Source of the DNA: Bacteroidota bacterium
GTDB taxonomy: Bacteria > Bacteroidota > Bacteroidia > Flavobacteriales > Flavobacteriaceae
NCBI GenBank assembly: GCA_022562895.1
Contig: JADFOK010000017.1
Coordinates: 1-54,737, forward strand
DNA length: 54,737 nt
Direction of reading: 5' to 3'
Positions within the stretch are counted from its first letter, which is position 1. Every line of letters starts with the position of its first letter. The position numbers were made by a program, and so were the translations under genes. Under the pieces are notes generated by a model. It ran no database searches. It saw only the letters and a program-made list of their open reading frames with translations, and was not told where the DNA came from. Positions 1-8,613 of the stretch are shown one piece after another.

Positions 1-2
1 TT

Positions 3-320
3 GGCCGCACCGGCATCTTGTTCTCAGCCGTAGGCCTGGGCCGCTACGGCTCGGTGCTCAGCAACCAGGCAGAAGATGCCTATGGGGCGAGTTTCGGCTA
101 TCAGCGGTTTCTTGACCACGAGCACCGCAAGCAGTTGATCCTCGAGATCGGCGGCCGCAAAGACACCAACGGCGTGCATGAGGATCAAGCGGCGATCGGA
201 TTGCGCTACCAACAAGCCTTCGGCCAGCATACACTGTTACAAATCGATGCTTTTGCCGGGGTGCAAGAAGAAGAAGAACCTTCGTTTGGAGTGCGCATGG
301 AATGGGCTTTTCGCTTCTGA
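3..320 (+). CDS. C-terminal fragment of outer-membrane beta-barrel-like protein (partial)
   Basis: The reading frame is open to the left window edge, so only the last ~105 residues are present and the true start is outside. The visible part alternates polar and hydrophobic residues with Gly/Tyr/Arg-rich strands and ends in Arg-Phe; a terminal Phe is typical of Gram-negative outer-membrane barrels. The DNA is G+C-rich, like the next gene and unlike everything after ~1640. The specific family is not recognised; a porin or surface-barrel protein is an inference from the strand pattern and the C-terminal Phe. Confidence 0.5.
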   Translation, partial: GRTGILFSAVGLGRYGSVLSNQAEDAYGASFGYQRFLDHEHRKQLILEIGGRKDTNGVHEDQAAIGLRYQQAFGQHTLLQIDAFAGVQEEEEPSFGVRMEWAFRF

Positions 321-345
321 TCTCTCATGAGTCGAGATCGGTGCA

Positions 346-1596
346 ATGACAGGCATCATGCAGACCATCGCCGTCGTGCTGCTGGCTTTTCTGCTGCTTC
401 AAGCCGTGCTGCTGTTCATCTCATCCTGGCGCCGGCACGCGAATCATTCAAGGCAGCAGGAGTTGTCCCTTAAATGCCTGCAAACACAAATTGACTCGGC
501 GAAACAAGAACTGGCCCACCGCCAACGCCTGCACAAACTCTCGTGGCAAGGCTACAGGAAGTTTGAGGTCAAGACAAAGACACCCGAGGGCGACAGCGGT
601 ATTTGTTCCTTTCAGCTGGTGCCACACGACAGCAAGCCGCTGCCCCCTTATCAACCCGGTCAGTTCTTGACCTTCAAGCTTTCCATTCCGGGGCAAAAAA
701 AACCGGTCATTCGCTGCTACTCGCTCTCGGATTGTTATCGCGAATCGGCCGACCACTACCGCGTCACGATCAAGAAAATTTCGGCGCCGGCAGACAAACC
801 CAAGGCGCCCCCGGGATTGGCATCCTCGTTTTTCTACGACCATCTCAATGAAGGCGACATTCTCGATGTCAAGGCCCCTGCCGGGCAATTTGTGCTGGAT
901 CTCAAGAGGGATGTTCCCGTCGTCCTGCTCGCCGGCGGCGTGGGCATCACCCCACTGCTCAGCATGCTCAACGCCATTGTCGCAAGTGGCCAGAACCGCG
1001 AAACATGGCTGTTCTATGGTGTCCGCAATCGCGCAGAACACATCATGAAGGAACACATGGACCGCATCAGGCGCGATTTTGACAATGTTCACATATGCTC
1101 CTGTTACAGCGACCAAGCCGCTACGGACACGCAGGGCCACGACTACCATTGCGCCGGACGGATCACTATCGACCTGCTCAAAGAAAAGCTGCCGTCCAAC
1201 AACTATGAATTCTACATCTGCGGCCCGCCCCCGATGATGGCCGCCCTCACCGAGGGTCTCAAAGGCTGGGGCGTTCCGCAGACCGCCATCAAGTCCGAAG
1301 CGTTCGGGGCCGCCAGTGTTCAAAAGGCAGCAAGAGCAGTCAAGGCAAAGATCACGTTCACAAAATCCAAGAAGGACATTGCATGGGATCCGCAGGCCGG
1401 TAACTTGTTGGAATTCGCCTTACGAAACGGCATCCCTATCGACTCCGGATGCCGCGCCGGCAGCTGTGGAACCTGCAAGGTCGCCCTACGAGATGGAAAG
1501 ATCGAATACGTTCAAGAATCAGAATTCGACTGTGAGCCAGGCAGCTGCCTGACATGCCTGGCAATGCCCAAAGGCGATATCACGCTTGATGCCTAG
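346..1596 (+). CDS. Membrane-anchored FAD/NAD(P) oxidoreductase with C-terminal 2Fe-2S ferredoxin domain
   Basis: A 416-residue protein. A hydrophobic N-terminal segment (about residues 5-26; an alternative start is the Met at position 358) is followed by a short charged helix. Next comes a ferredoxin-reductase FAD domain with the R-x-Y-S motif (RCYSLS), a nucleotide domain with GGVGITPLLSML and CGPPPMM, and a plant-type 2Fe-2S domain with CRAGSCGTC and a later CLTC. The order FAD-NAD-2Fe-2S is that of PaaE/vanillate-reductase/HCP-reductase-like electron donors; the partner oxygenase or acceptor is unknown. Base composition and codon use (many GCC, CTG, CGC) are proteobacterial in style and unlike the flavobacterial genes that follow. 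The gene is complete and stops about 40 bases before the composition switch. Confidence 0.8.
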   Translation: MTGIMQTIAVVLLAFLLLQAVLLFISSWRRHANHSRQQELSLKCLQTQIDSAKQELAHRQRLHKLSWQGYRKFEVKTKTPEGDSGICSFQLVPHDSKPLPPYQPGQFLTFKLSIPGQKKPVIRCYSLSDCYRESADHYRVTIKKISAPADKPKAPPGLASSFFYDHLNEGDILDVKAPAGQFVLDLKRDVPVVLLAGGVGITPLLSMLNAIVASGQNRETWLFYGVRNRAEHIMKEHMDRIRRDFDNVHICSCYSDQAATDTQGHDYHCAGRITIDLLKEKLPSNNYEFYICGPPPMMAALTEGLKGWGVPQTAIKSEAFGAASVQKAARAVKAKITFTKSKKDIAWDPQAGNLLEFALRNGIPIDSGCRAGSCGTCKVALRDGKIEYVQESEFDCEPGSCLTCLAMPKGDITLDA

Positions 1597-2234
1597 GGCC
1601 GCATAAGGTGTGATGCTGATGTCCCAAACGTCGAAAAGTTGGAAGCAATTATTTCTCTTGCAACGACTTCGGTTAAAAATGAAGTGTTTGTAGCAGGTTT
1701 AACAACTGCCGGCACTCCAGCCATCCAATTTACCGCACATTTTTCCAACATACCCCAAACAGGAAAATTAAAAGCATTTATATGGATCGCAACCCCTCTT
1801 TTTGGTACCAATATATGATGTGCCATAAAATGACCACCACGTGATAAATCTATAGGATCTCCTTCTACATGAAACGACTGATTAGGAAACAATTTTCGTA
1901 ATGATGCATTGGCAAAAAGGTTGCCAAATCCCCCCTCGATATCTATCCAACTATCAATTTTGGTTGCACCTGTTCGGTAGCTAACATCATAAAAATGTTT
2001 TTTCTTCTTTATGAGATAAAATGCCAATTTTTTAAGCATATTACCTCTCTCCTGAAAAGTCATTTTCCGTAATGCTTCTCCTTTTATTCTGCCGTAATTT
2101 AGAATCTCATCAAAATCAAATCCGTCAGTATCAGACAGTGCAATTATTTCTCCAGTAACGGCATCATGCATGGGGACTCCTTCTCCTGTTCCAGAAACCC
2201 AATTGCCGTTGATATAACTTTCTAGTTTTTTCAT
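1593..2234 (-). pseudogene. paaZ: PaaZ N-terminal fragment (oxepin-CoA hydrolase / aldehyde dehydrogenase), truncated
   Basis: PaaZ is normally a bifunctional protein of about 680-830 residues: an N-terminal aldehyde dehydrogenase (oxidises 3-oxo-5,6-didehydrosuberyl-CoA semialdehyde) and a C-terminal MaoC-type hydratase that opens the oxepin-CoA ring. Only about the first 199 residues are PaaZ-like, including the INGNWV start, the FNFPVWG segment and the VVKPA cofactor-site motif. The last ~14 residues are read from foreign sequence and the frame stops at 1593. The catalytic Cys and the whole hydratase domain are missing from this window. It is the last gene of the paa operon, 18 bases after paaJ. 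If the join is an assembly error, the real gene is intact elsewhere. Confidence 0.85.
1597..1637. other. Composition breakpoint / probable chimeric junction
   Basis: Left of this stretch the DNA is G+C-rich; right of it the AT-rich paaZ reading frame begins abruptly in the middle of a conserved aldehyde dehydrogenase domain. PaaZ-like sequence ends after Ile-Ile-Ala-Ser-Asn (Asn codon at 1638-1640). The last residues of that frame are unrelated to the family. The ~41 bases between cannot be assigned to either side. An assembly join is the simplest reading; a real rearrangement is possible. Confidence 0.7.
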
Positions 2235-2252
2235 AATTCTTAAATTGAAATT

Positions 2253-3464
2253 TTACGTGTTCACATTTTCTATAATCGCCGCGTACCCTTGTCCGACACC
2301 CACACACATTGTTATCAATGCATATCTTTTTCCTTTTTCTTGTAATTCCAATGCAGCGGAATAAGCAATACGTGTCCCTGTCATTCCTAATGGATGGCCA
2401 ATCGCAATTCCACCTCCATTAGGGTTAATGCGTAGATCGTTATCTTCTAAACCCCAGGCACGAATACATGCCAATGCTTGCGATGCAAATGCTTCATTTA
2501 ATTCGATTATTTCAATATCATCCATGCTTAGCCCTGCTTTTTTTAAAGCTTTATTTGATGCTTCTACCGGACCAATACCCATAATTCTGGGTTCTACTCC
2601 TACTACTGCAGAACTTACTATTCTTGCTATAGGCTTCAGGTTATATTTCTTTACAGCTTCTTCTGAAGCGATAATCGTAGCGGCTGCACCATCATTTAAT
2701 CCCGAAGAGTTTCCTGCGGTTACACTTCCATTTTCTTTAAAAGCAGGGCGAAGTTTTGCCAATATCTCATTAGTTGTTTCTGGTTTGATGAATTCATCAT
2801 CTTTGAAAATAATTGGATCTTTTTTTCTTTGGGGAATTTCAACCGGAACAATCTCCTTAGCCAACCTTCCATTTTGTTGTGCCTTGCTAGCTTTCATCTG
2901 ACTCCAATAGGCAAAAGTATCTTGGTCATCACGAGAGATATTATACTTTTCAATCAAATTTTCAGCAGTATTTCCCATACTGTCTGTTCCATAGAGTTCC
3001 AGCATTCTTTTGTTCACAAAACGCCACCCAAAACTAGAATCATACATTTTTGAGTCATTACCAAAAGCACTTGATGATTTCGAAATTACATACGGCCCAC
3101 GAGTCATATTCTCTACACCACCAGATATAAATAAATCGCCATCGCCTGCTTTTATAGCTCTATTTGCGTGAATAATGGCCGAAAGGCCACTACTACAAAG
3201 TCGGTTAACAGTTTCACCGGGAATTGTATAAGGTAATCCTGCCAATAATAACGACATTCGCGCAACATTGCGGTTATCATCCCCTGCTTGATTGGCGCAG
3301 CCCATTATTACATCATCATAAGCTTCCATAGGAATAATCGGGTTTCTTTTTACAACTTCCGAAATAACTAAGGCTCCTAAGTCATCTGTACGAATTGTAC
3401 TCAGTGCTCCCTTATAGTTCCCTATGGGTGTTCTTATTCCATCTATTATATAAGCTTCTTTCAT
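2253..3464 (-). CDS. paaJ: Beta-ketoadipyl-CoA/3-oxo-5,6-didehydrosuberyl-CoA thiolase
   Basis: A 403-residue thiolase (acetyl-CoA acyltransferase). The nucleophilic Cys90 lies in the motif LCSSGLS, His357 in GHPLG, and the second catalytic Cys387 in CVGVGQG, so the catalytic set is complete. Position in the operon (between the PaaI thioesterase and PaaZ) points to PaaJ, which cleaves 3-oxo-5,6-didehydrosuberyl-CoA and 3-oxoadipyl-CoA to acetyl-CoA plus succinyl-CoA or an unsaturated acyl-CoA. Starts 5 bases after paaI, so it is almost certainly co-translated with it. A general beta-oxidation thiolase would look similar; the operon context decides the name. Confidence 0.9.
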   Translation of the reverse strand: MKEAYIIDGIRTPIGNYKGALSTIRTDDLGALVISEVVKRNPIIPMEAYDDVIMGCANQAGDDNRNVARMSLLLAGLPYTIPGETVNRLCSSGLSAIIHANRAIKAGDGDLFISGGVENMTRGPYVISKSSSAFGNDSKMYDSSFGWRFVNKRMLELYGTDSMGNTAENLIEKYNISRDDQDTFAYWSQMKASKAQQNGRLAKEIVPVEIPQRKKDPIIFKDDEFIKPETTNEILAKLRPAFKENGSVTAGNSSGLNDGAAATIIASEEAVKKYNLKPIARIVSSAVVGVEPRIMGIGPVEASNKALKKAGLSMDDIEIIELNEAFASQALACIRAWGLEDNDLRINPNGGGIAIGHPLGMTGTRIAYSAALELQEKGKRYALITMCVGVGQGYAAIIENVNT

Positions 3465-3469
3465 ATTTA

Positions 3470-3877
3470 TTATTCCCAGTCTTTATTTGTTCTATAGACC
3501 ACCCCTTTGAATAGGGCTACTATTTCTTCTCCACGTTTTACTTCAACTATATTAAAACCCAGTTTTTTATTCACTTTTTCTATTACTGATTCGGCAATAA
3601 TATAATCGCCTTCATACAATGCTTCTATATGATTAATGGAAGTTTCAATAGAGACAGCGTATTTTCCATGAGTGTTTGCTGAAAAACCAAAGGCCGTATC
3701 TGCCAATGAATAGGTAATTCCACCGTGAGCTTTATCCATACTGTTAAGCATTTCTTTCCTTATAACCAATCCCACCTTACAACGGCCTATTTTTATATCC
3801 AAAATCTCTATACCCAACCATTGACTGTAGGGATCTAAGCTTAGCATTTTATTAGGTATATCGGTTCCTTTAATCAT
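3470..3877 (-). CDS. paaI: Hydroxyphenylacetyl-CoA thioesterase PaaI (hotdog fold)
   Basis: A 135-residue single hotdog-fold protein, the usual length for PaaI. Active-site features are visible: Asn45, the HGG motif at 51-53 and Asp60 in SLADTAFG. PaaI hydrolyses ring-hydroxylated phenylacetyl-CoA and other dead-end thioesters and so frees CoA when the pathway stalls. Its start directly abuts the end of paaH with no intergenic base, and paaJ follows 5 bases later; the three are tightly coupled. The fold alone does not fix the substrate; the operon does. Confidence 0.88.
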   Translation of the reverse strand: MIKGTDIPNKMLSLDPYSQWLGIEILDIKIGRCKVGLVIRKEMLNSMDKAHGGITYSLADTAFGFSANTHGKYAVSIETSINHIEALYEGDYIIAESVIEKVNKKLGFNIVEVKRGEEIVALFKGVVYRTNKDWE

Positions 3878-5065
3878 TTAAAAGAATTTTTTATTTTCTT
3901 TTTTCATCTTACGTAATAATGGCGAACACCGATATCTATCTTCGTGATATTCATCATAGAGTTCATCCATCTTATCAACACACCAATCGATTCCTTTCTC
4001 ATTTGCCCAAGCTAGTAATCCTTTGGGATAATTAACTCCTTTTGTCATAGCATTATCTATATCTTCTGATGTGGCAATATTTAAAAACAGAGCATCTGCA
4101 GCTTCATTAATTAACATTACTAATACTCTATTAAATATTGTTTGAGATAAATCTGTGTTATGAGAATTCTCATTTTCGTTAGAAATTATCTTTCCCTTTT
4201 CATCATAATTATAATAACCTTTCCCTGTTTTCCTTCCTAAATAACCGGCTTCCGACATGCGTTTTTGTGTGAACGAGGGTTTATACCGAGAATCGTAATA
4301 GAAAGCTTTAAAAACTGTTTCAGTTACTGTATAATTAACATCATTCCCTATAAAATCCATCAATTCAAAAGGGCCCATTCTAAATCCGCCAATAGTCTTC
4401 ATTGCCCCATCAATAGTAGCAAAATCTGCTATTCCTTCTTCATAAATTCTTAGTGATTCACCATAATAGGGGCGTGCTACCCGATTTACAATAAATCCCG
4501 GAGTATCCTTCGCCACTGCAACAACTTTACCCCAATCTTCTAATGTTTCAATTGATCTTTTTATAACCGTTTCTGAAGTTTGAATCGCCGGAATCACTTC
4601 CACTAATTTCATGAGTGGAGCTGGATTAAAAAAATGAATTCCAATACAACGATCGGAATGCTTTAACGAGGAGGCTAAAGAAGCAATGGACAAACTCGAT
4701 GTATTTGAAGCAATTATACAGTCCTTTGAAACATAGCTCTCTAAATCTGAAAATACTTTTTTCTTTATATCTAGATTTTCAACAATGGCTTCAATTGTAA
4801 GATCAGAATCTTTTAAGTCTTTAATCGAATTCACATAGTTGATATTAGCTTGAATTCGGTTTTTTTCTTCGGTATTGATTCGTTCTTTTTCAATTAAACG
4901 GTCTAAGATATTTTCGAGACTCCTTTTTGCTTTATCTATGGCCTCATTACTGGTATCAAATAAATTTACAGTACATCCGGAAGTAGCTGCTACTTGTGCA
5001 ATACCGATACCCATGGTTCCACTTCCTATTATTCCAACTTTATTTATTTGATTTATCATATTCAT
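3878..5065 (-). CDS. paaH: 3-hydroxyacyl-CoA dehydrogenase PaaH
   Basis: A 395-residue NAD-dependent 3-hydroxyacyl-CoA dehydrogenase. The Rossmann motif GSGTMG is at residues 14-19, the catalytic HFFNPAP motif near 145, and VAKDTPGFIVNRV near 190; the C-terminal half has the usual all-helical dimerisation region ending in a PLL-RKM-like tail. In the phenylacetate pathway it oxidises 3-hydroxyadipyl-CoA to 3-oxoadipyl-CoA. It is shorter than the ~475-residue proteobacterial PaaH. Flanked by paaG upstream (52-base gap) and paaI downstream (no gap). Confidence 0.9.
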   Translation of the reverse strand: MNMINQINKVGIIGSGTMGIGIAQVAATSGCTVNLFDTSNEAIDKAKRSLENILDRLIEKERINTEEKNRIQANINYVNSIKDLKDSDLTIEAIVENLDIKKKVFSDLESYVSKDCIIASNTSSLSIASLASSLKHSDRCIGIHFFNPAPLMKLVEVIPAIQTSETVIKRSIETLEDWGKVVAVAKDTPGFIVNRVARPYYGESLRIYEEGIADFATIDGAMKTIGGFRMGPFELMDFIGNDVNYTVTETVFKAFYYDSRYKPSFTQKRMSEAGYLGRKTGKGYYNYDEKGKIISNENENSHNTDLSQTIFNRVLVMLINEAADALFLNIATSEDIDNAMTKGVNYPKGLLAWANEKGIDWCVDKMDELYDEYHEDRYRCSPLLRKMKKENKKFF

Positions 5066-5117
5066 AGTATAACAAACCCCTTACACTTACAAGGGTAATA
5101 ATTATTTTAGCTGCTGA

Positions 5118-5903
5118 TTATCTGCCAATAAATTTAGGTTTTCGTTTTTCTACAAAAGCTTTGACTCCTTCTGAATAATCTTTAGAATGAGCTGACTCTA
5201 TTTGTAATTTTGATTCCAATTCTAATTGTTCTTCCAAGTTATTTGTTATTGTTTCATTTAGCAATTGTTTAATTAAACCTAATGCTTTGGTTGGCATTTG
5301 AGCCATTTTAGCTGCAAGTTTTTGTACTTCTTCTTCAAAATTCTCTGAAGAGAATACCCTATAAATCATTCCAATTTTTTCGGCTTCATTGGCTGAAACT
5401 TTATCCCCTAACATCATTAACGCAGATGCTTTCTGAAAACCTATCAATCTGGGTAAAAAGAAAGTACCACCACTATCGGGAATTAAACCAATTTTACTAA
5501 AAGCCTGAATAAAACTTGCATTTTCTGAAGCTACTACCACATCGCAGGCCAATGCAATATTGGCTCCTGCTCCCGCGGCAACACCATTTACAGCAGCAAT
5601 TATGGGTTTTTTTATTTTCCTGATTCTGGTTATTATAGGATTGTAATGTTCCTCTAAAATTTTTTTAAATCCGGGATTGAGCTCGGGGGAAATAACTTCA
5701 TTTAGGTCTTGCCCAGCACAAAAGGCTTTTCCGTTTCCAGTAATTACAATGGTTCTTACTTCGTCATTAGATTCACAAATGTCTAAATTCTTTTGAAGAC
5801 TCAAAGCCATTTCTCTATTGAAACTGTTAAACACTTCGGGTCTATTTAGTGTGATATACCCTATGTTGTTTTTAATTTTTAATTCTATAGAATCACTGCT
5901 CAT
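5118..5903 (-). CDS. paaG: 1,2-epoxyphenylacetyl-CoA isomerase PaaG (crotonase family)
   Basis: A 261-residue crotonase-fold protein. The oxyanion-hole segments CAGQDL (62-67) and NGVAAGAG (106-113) are present, and the active-site Asp143 lies in LIPDSGGT, which is the PaaG arrangement rather than the Glu of ordinary enoyl-CoA hydratases. PaaG converts ring-1,2-epoxyphenylacetyl-CoA into the seven-membered oxepin-CoA and isomerises later double bonds. It is the only crotonase in this cluster; a separate PaaF hydratase is not seen here, so one must lie elsewhere or this enzyme covers both steps. Confidence 0.88.
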   Translation of the reverse strand: MSSDSIELKIKNNIGYITLNRPEVFNSFNREMALSLQKNLDICESNDEVRTIVITGNGKAFCAGQDLNEVISPELNPGFKKILEEHYNPIITRIRKIKKPIIAAVNGVAAGAGANIALACDVVVASENASFIQAFSKIGLIPDSGGTFFLPRLIGFQKASALMMLGDKVSANEAEKIGMIYRVFSSENFEEEVQKLAAKMAQMPTKALGLIKQLLNETITNNLEEQLELESKLQIESAHSKDYSEGVKAFVEKRKPKFIGR

Positions 5904-5977
5904 AGCTTAAAACTTATTTACTATTCTCATTTTGTTTTGTTCTCAATTATTTTCAGACTGTCAACAAATAGAATTCA

Positions 5978-6478
5978 TTACAAACATTTAAAATAATCAA
6001 ACGGTTCTTTACAATCCCGACATTGAAATAATGCTTTGCAGGGCGTTGATCCAAACTGACTAATAACTTTTGTATTGATAGAACCACACTGGGTACATTT
6101 CACTATTTTTTTATCTCCCAACAAGGCATCTTTATCTGCTGAAGCTTCCAGGGGGGGTGCAATACCATATTTTTCTAATGCTTCTCTACCTTTTGGTGTA
6201 ATCCAATCGGTGGTCCAGGCCGGAGAAAGTATTAACGTCACTTTGGCAAGTTTACCTTTATTTTCAAAGGCTTTTATTATATCATCACATATCATATCCA
6301 TTGCCGGACAGCCAGAGTATGTAGGTGTTATTTTAATATTAATTAGCCCATTTTCTTCATAAGCTTCGCGTACAACTCCCAGATCCAAGATCGTTAATAC
6401 TGGAATTTCAGGGTCTGTAACCGTATCCAGAATAGAGATTAATTTCTGATCAATATTTTGTTCAGTCGCTATTGTCAT
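5978..6478 (-). CDS. paaD: Phenylacetyl-CoA epoxidase assembly protein PaaD
   Basis: A 166-residue protein with an N-terminal MIP18/DUF59 domain (TVTDPEIPV-LT-LDLG motif near residue 20) and a C-terminal zinc-ribbon-like tail with Cys128-x2-Cys131 and Cys153-x2-Cys156 plus two extra Cys (147, 165). PaaD is thought to support metal-cluster or di-iron maturation of the epoxidase. The full Cys set is intact. Lies between paaC (55-base gap) and paaG (74-base gap) in the operon. Confidence 0.9.
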   Translation of the reverse strand: MTIATEQNIDQKLISILDTVTDPEIPVLTILDLGVVREAYEENGLINIKITPTYSGCPAMDMICDDIIKAFENKGKLAKVTLILSPAWTTDWITPKGREALEKYGIAPPLEASADKDALLGDKKIVKCTQCGSINTKVISQFGSTPCKALFQCRDCKEPFDYFKCL

Positions 6479-6533
6479 TTAAAATTTTTTGTTCTTTAAT
6501 CCTTTTATCTGCATTTGTGTAATAAATTACTAT

Positions 6534-7289
6534 TTACCATTTCATATTGGGATAGGTTCGTTGCATATATTGTAATTCGGTTAGAATAAATCCCATATGT
6601 TCACTGTGTATTCCTTGTTTACCACCTTTCTGAAAATATTTACTTGCTCCTATACTAAGTGTTGCTTCAGTTAATATTTCTGAGACTTTAATGTAATAGG
6701 CTTCCTTAAAATTAGATACATCTACTCCAATTCCAGCTTCAATCATTGCTTTATCGGCTTCAGTAAGATGAAAAAATTCATCTGTAAAACGCCATAATTC
6801 ATCGACCGCCTCCTGCATTTTATAATGACTTTCTTTGGTGCCATCTCCTAATCTCTTCACCCAATCTGAAGAAAAACGAAAGTGGTAACTTACTTCTTTG
6901 ATTGCCTTTTTAGCAATTGCTGACAGGGTTTCATCCTTACTCTCCTGTAATTTTTCCATAAGCATTAAATGAAAAACATCATAGAAAAATTGTCGAGCCA
7001 TTACAAAACCAAAATGAGTATTTGGTTGTTCAACCAATAATACATTTATGTATTCTCTTTCAGATCGTAAAAAAGCTATGTCATCCTCAGTCTTTTCTTT
7101 ATCGTGTAACCGAGCTATATACTGATAGTAGTTTCTTGTTTGGCCTAATAAATCTAAAGAAATATTGGTTAAAGCGATATCGGTTTCAAGATTGGGACCA
7201 TGGCCACATAGTTCGCCCAGACGTTGCCCTAGAATTAAGGAATTATCTGCTATACCAAGGATGTAGTTATATAGATTTTTATTTTTCAT
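6534..7289 (-). CDS. paaC: Phenylacetyl-CoA epoxidase structural subunit PaaC
   Basis: A 251-residue ferritin-like helical protein matching the PaaC subunit in length and in its typical opening (ADNSLILGQRLGELCGHGP, near residues 15-33). PaaC is homologous to PaaA but has lost the di-iron centre; it binds PaaA to form the core of the epoxidase and helps dock PaaB. Sits between paaB and paaD with gaps of 46 and 55 bases. Confidence 0.93.
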   Translation of the reverse strand: MKNKNLYNYILGIADNSLILGQRLGELCGHGPNLETDIALTNISLDLLGQTRNYYQYIARLHDKEKTEDDIAFLRSEREYINVLLVEQPNTHFGFVMARQFFYDVFHLMLMEKLQESKDETLSAIAKKAIKEVSYHFRFSSDWVKRLGDGTKESHYKMQEAVDELWRFTDEFFHLTEADKAMIEAGIGVDVSNFKEAYYIKVSEILTEATLSIGASKYFQKGGKQGIHSEHMGFILTELQYMQRTYPNMKW

Positions 7290-7335
7290 ATTTCATATTA
7301 TGAGATTTTGCAACAAGTTCAAAATGATGTAAATA

Positions 7336-7620
7336 TCACATATGTTTTAATTCATCGGGTAATTTATAAAAAGTTGGATGGCGATATATTTTATCTTTAG
7401 CAGGCTCAAATAATTCTCCATTATTCTTTGGGTTAGTAGCAGTTATATGAATGCTTTTTACCACCCAAATACTCACGCCTTCATTTCTACGAGTATAAAC
7501 ATCACGGGCATTTTCAAGTGCCATTTTTTCATCAGATGCATGAAGACTTCCAAAATGACGATGTTCTAAACCATTCTTACTCCGAACAAATACTTCCCAA
7601 AGAGGCCAATTTTTTTTCAT
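7336..7620 (-). CDS. paaB: Phenylacetyl-CoA epoxidase subunit PaaB
   Basis: A 94-residue protein, the standard PaaB length, with the characteristic N-terminal WPLWEVFVR and the HFGSLHASDEKMAL segment. PaaB bridges PaaAC heterodimers and is thought to aid electron transfer from PaaE. Starts 15 bases downstream of the paaA stop codon, consistent with tight stoichiometric co-expression. Confidence 0.94.
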   Translation of the reverse strand: MKKNWPLWEVFVRSKNGLEHRHFGSLHASDEKMALENARDVYTRRNEGVSIWVVKSIHITATNPKNNGELFEPAKDKIYRHPTFYKLPDELKHM

Positions 7621-7635
7621 GATTTATAATTTGTT

Positions 7636-8592
7636 TTAAACTGCTTTGTTTAATTTTTTATCTGATTGCTTTTCGGCATATGCTAAAGCTGCATCTCTTA
7701 CCCAAACACCTTTCTCCCAGGCATCAATTCGGGCATTTATACGTTCTTTATTACAGGGTCCATGACCTTTTACCACTTGCCAAAATTCCTCCCAGTCAAT
7801 TTCGCCAAAATCATAACTTTTTCTTTTTTCATTCCATTTCAAATCTGGATCTGGAACCTTAATTCCCAATATCTCTGCCTGTGGTATAGTTTGATCAATA
7901 AATTGCTGTCGTAAATCGTCATTGGATTTACGTTTTAATTTCCACTTCATAGACTGTTCAGTATGTGTAGATTCAGCATCAGGGGGGCCGAACATCATTA
8001 AAGAAGGCCACCACCAACGATTAAGTGAATCTTGAGCCATGGCTTTTTGCACTTCAGTTCCATTACAAAGGGTCAATAATATTTCGAAACCCTGTCGTTG
8101 ATGAAAACTTTCCTCTTTACAAATACGAACCATAGCACGCGCATAAGGTCCAAAAGAAGTAGTACACAATGCAACTTGATTTATAATAGCCGCTCCATCT
8201 ACCAACCAACCAATAGCCCCCATATCTGCCCATGTTATAGCGGGATAATTAAATATGGAAGAATATTTTGCTTTTCCACTATGAAGTTGTTCATATAATT
8301 CTTCACGGGTAATCCCTAAAGTCTCGGTTGCTGAATACAAATAAAGTCCGTGTCCTGCTTCATCTTGCACTTTAGCTAATAATGCGACTTTTCGGCGCAG
8401 GGTTGGAGCCCGGGTAATCCAATTTCCTTCAGGAAGCATTCCAACTATTTCGGAGTGTGCATGTTGTGAAATTTGACGAATGTGTGTTTGTCTATATTTC
8501 TCAGGCATCCAATCTTTCGGTTCAATCTTTTCATCTCGTGCTATGCGTTGCTCAAATATTTCTTCTAAATTCTTAATGTCTTTTTCATTCAT
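7636..8592 (-). CDS. paaA: Phenylacetyl-CoA epoxidase catalytic subunit PaaA
   Basis: A 318-residue di-iron oxygenase alpha subunit. It uses O2 and electrons from PaaE to epoxidise the aromatic ring of phenylacetyl-CoA. Expected iron ligands are visible in order: Glu48 (HSEIVG), Glu78-x2-His81 (DEAGH), Asp132 (VDGAA) and Glu161-x2-His164 (EESFH), so the active site is complete. The gene begins 21 bases after paaE ends. In this genome paaE precedes paaA, unlike the A-B-C-D-E order of E. coli. Confidence 0.95.
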   Translation of the reverse strand: MNEKDIKNLEEIFEQRIARDEKIEPKDWMPEKYRQTHIRQISQHAHSEIVGMLPEGNWITRAPTLRRKVALLAKVQDEAGHGLYLYSATETLGITREELYEQLHSGKAKYSSIFNYPAITWADMGAIGWLVDGAAIINQVALCTTSFGPYARAMVRICKEESFHQRQGFEILLTLCNGTEVQKAMAQDSLNRWWWPSLMMFGPPDAESTHTEQSMKWKLKRKSNDDLRQQFIDQTIPQAEILGIKVPDPDLKWNEKRKSYDFGEIDWEEFWQVVKGHGPCNKERINARIDAWEKGVWVRDAALAYAEKQSDKKLNKAV

Positions 8593-8613
8593 AGTTTCTA
8601 TAGTTTATAACAA

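Noticed and set aside
448..1323. Long minus-strand open frame opposite the 2Fe-2S reductase
   Set aside because: It is a mirror frame of a G+C-rich gene; it has no domain or start signal, while the plus-strand frame has all cofactor motifs.
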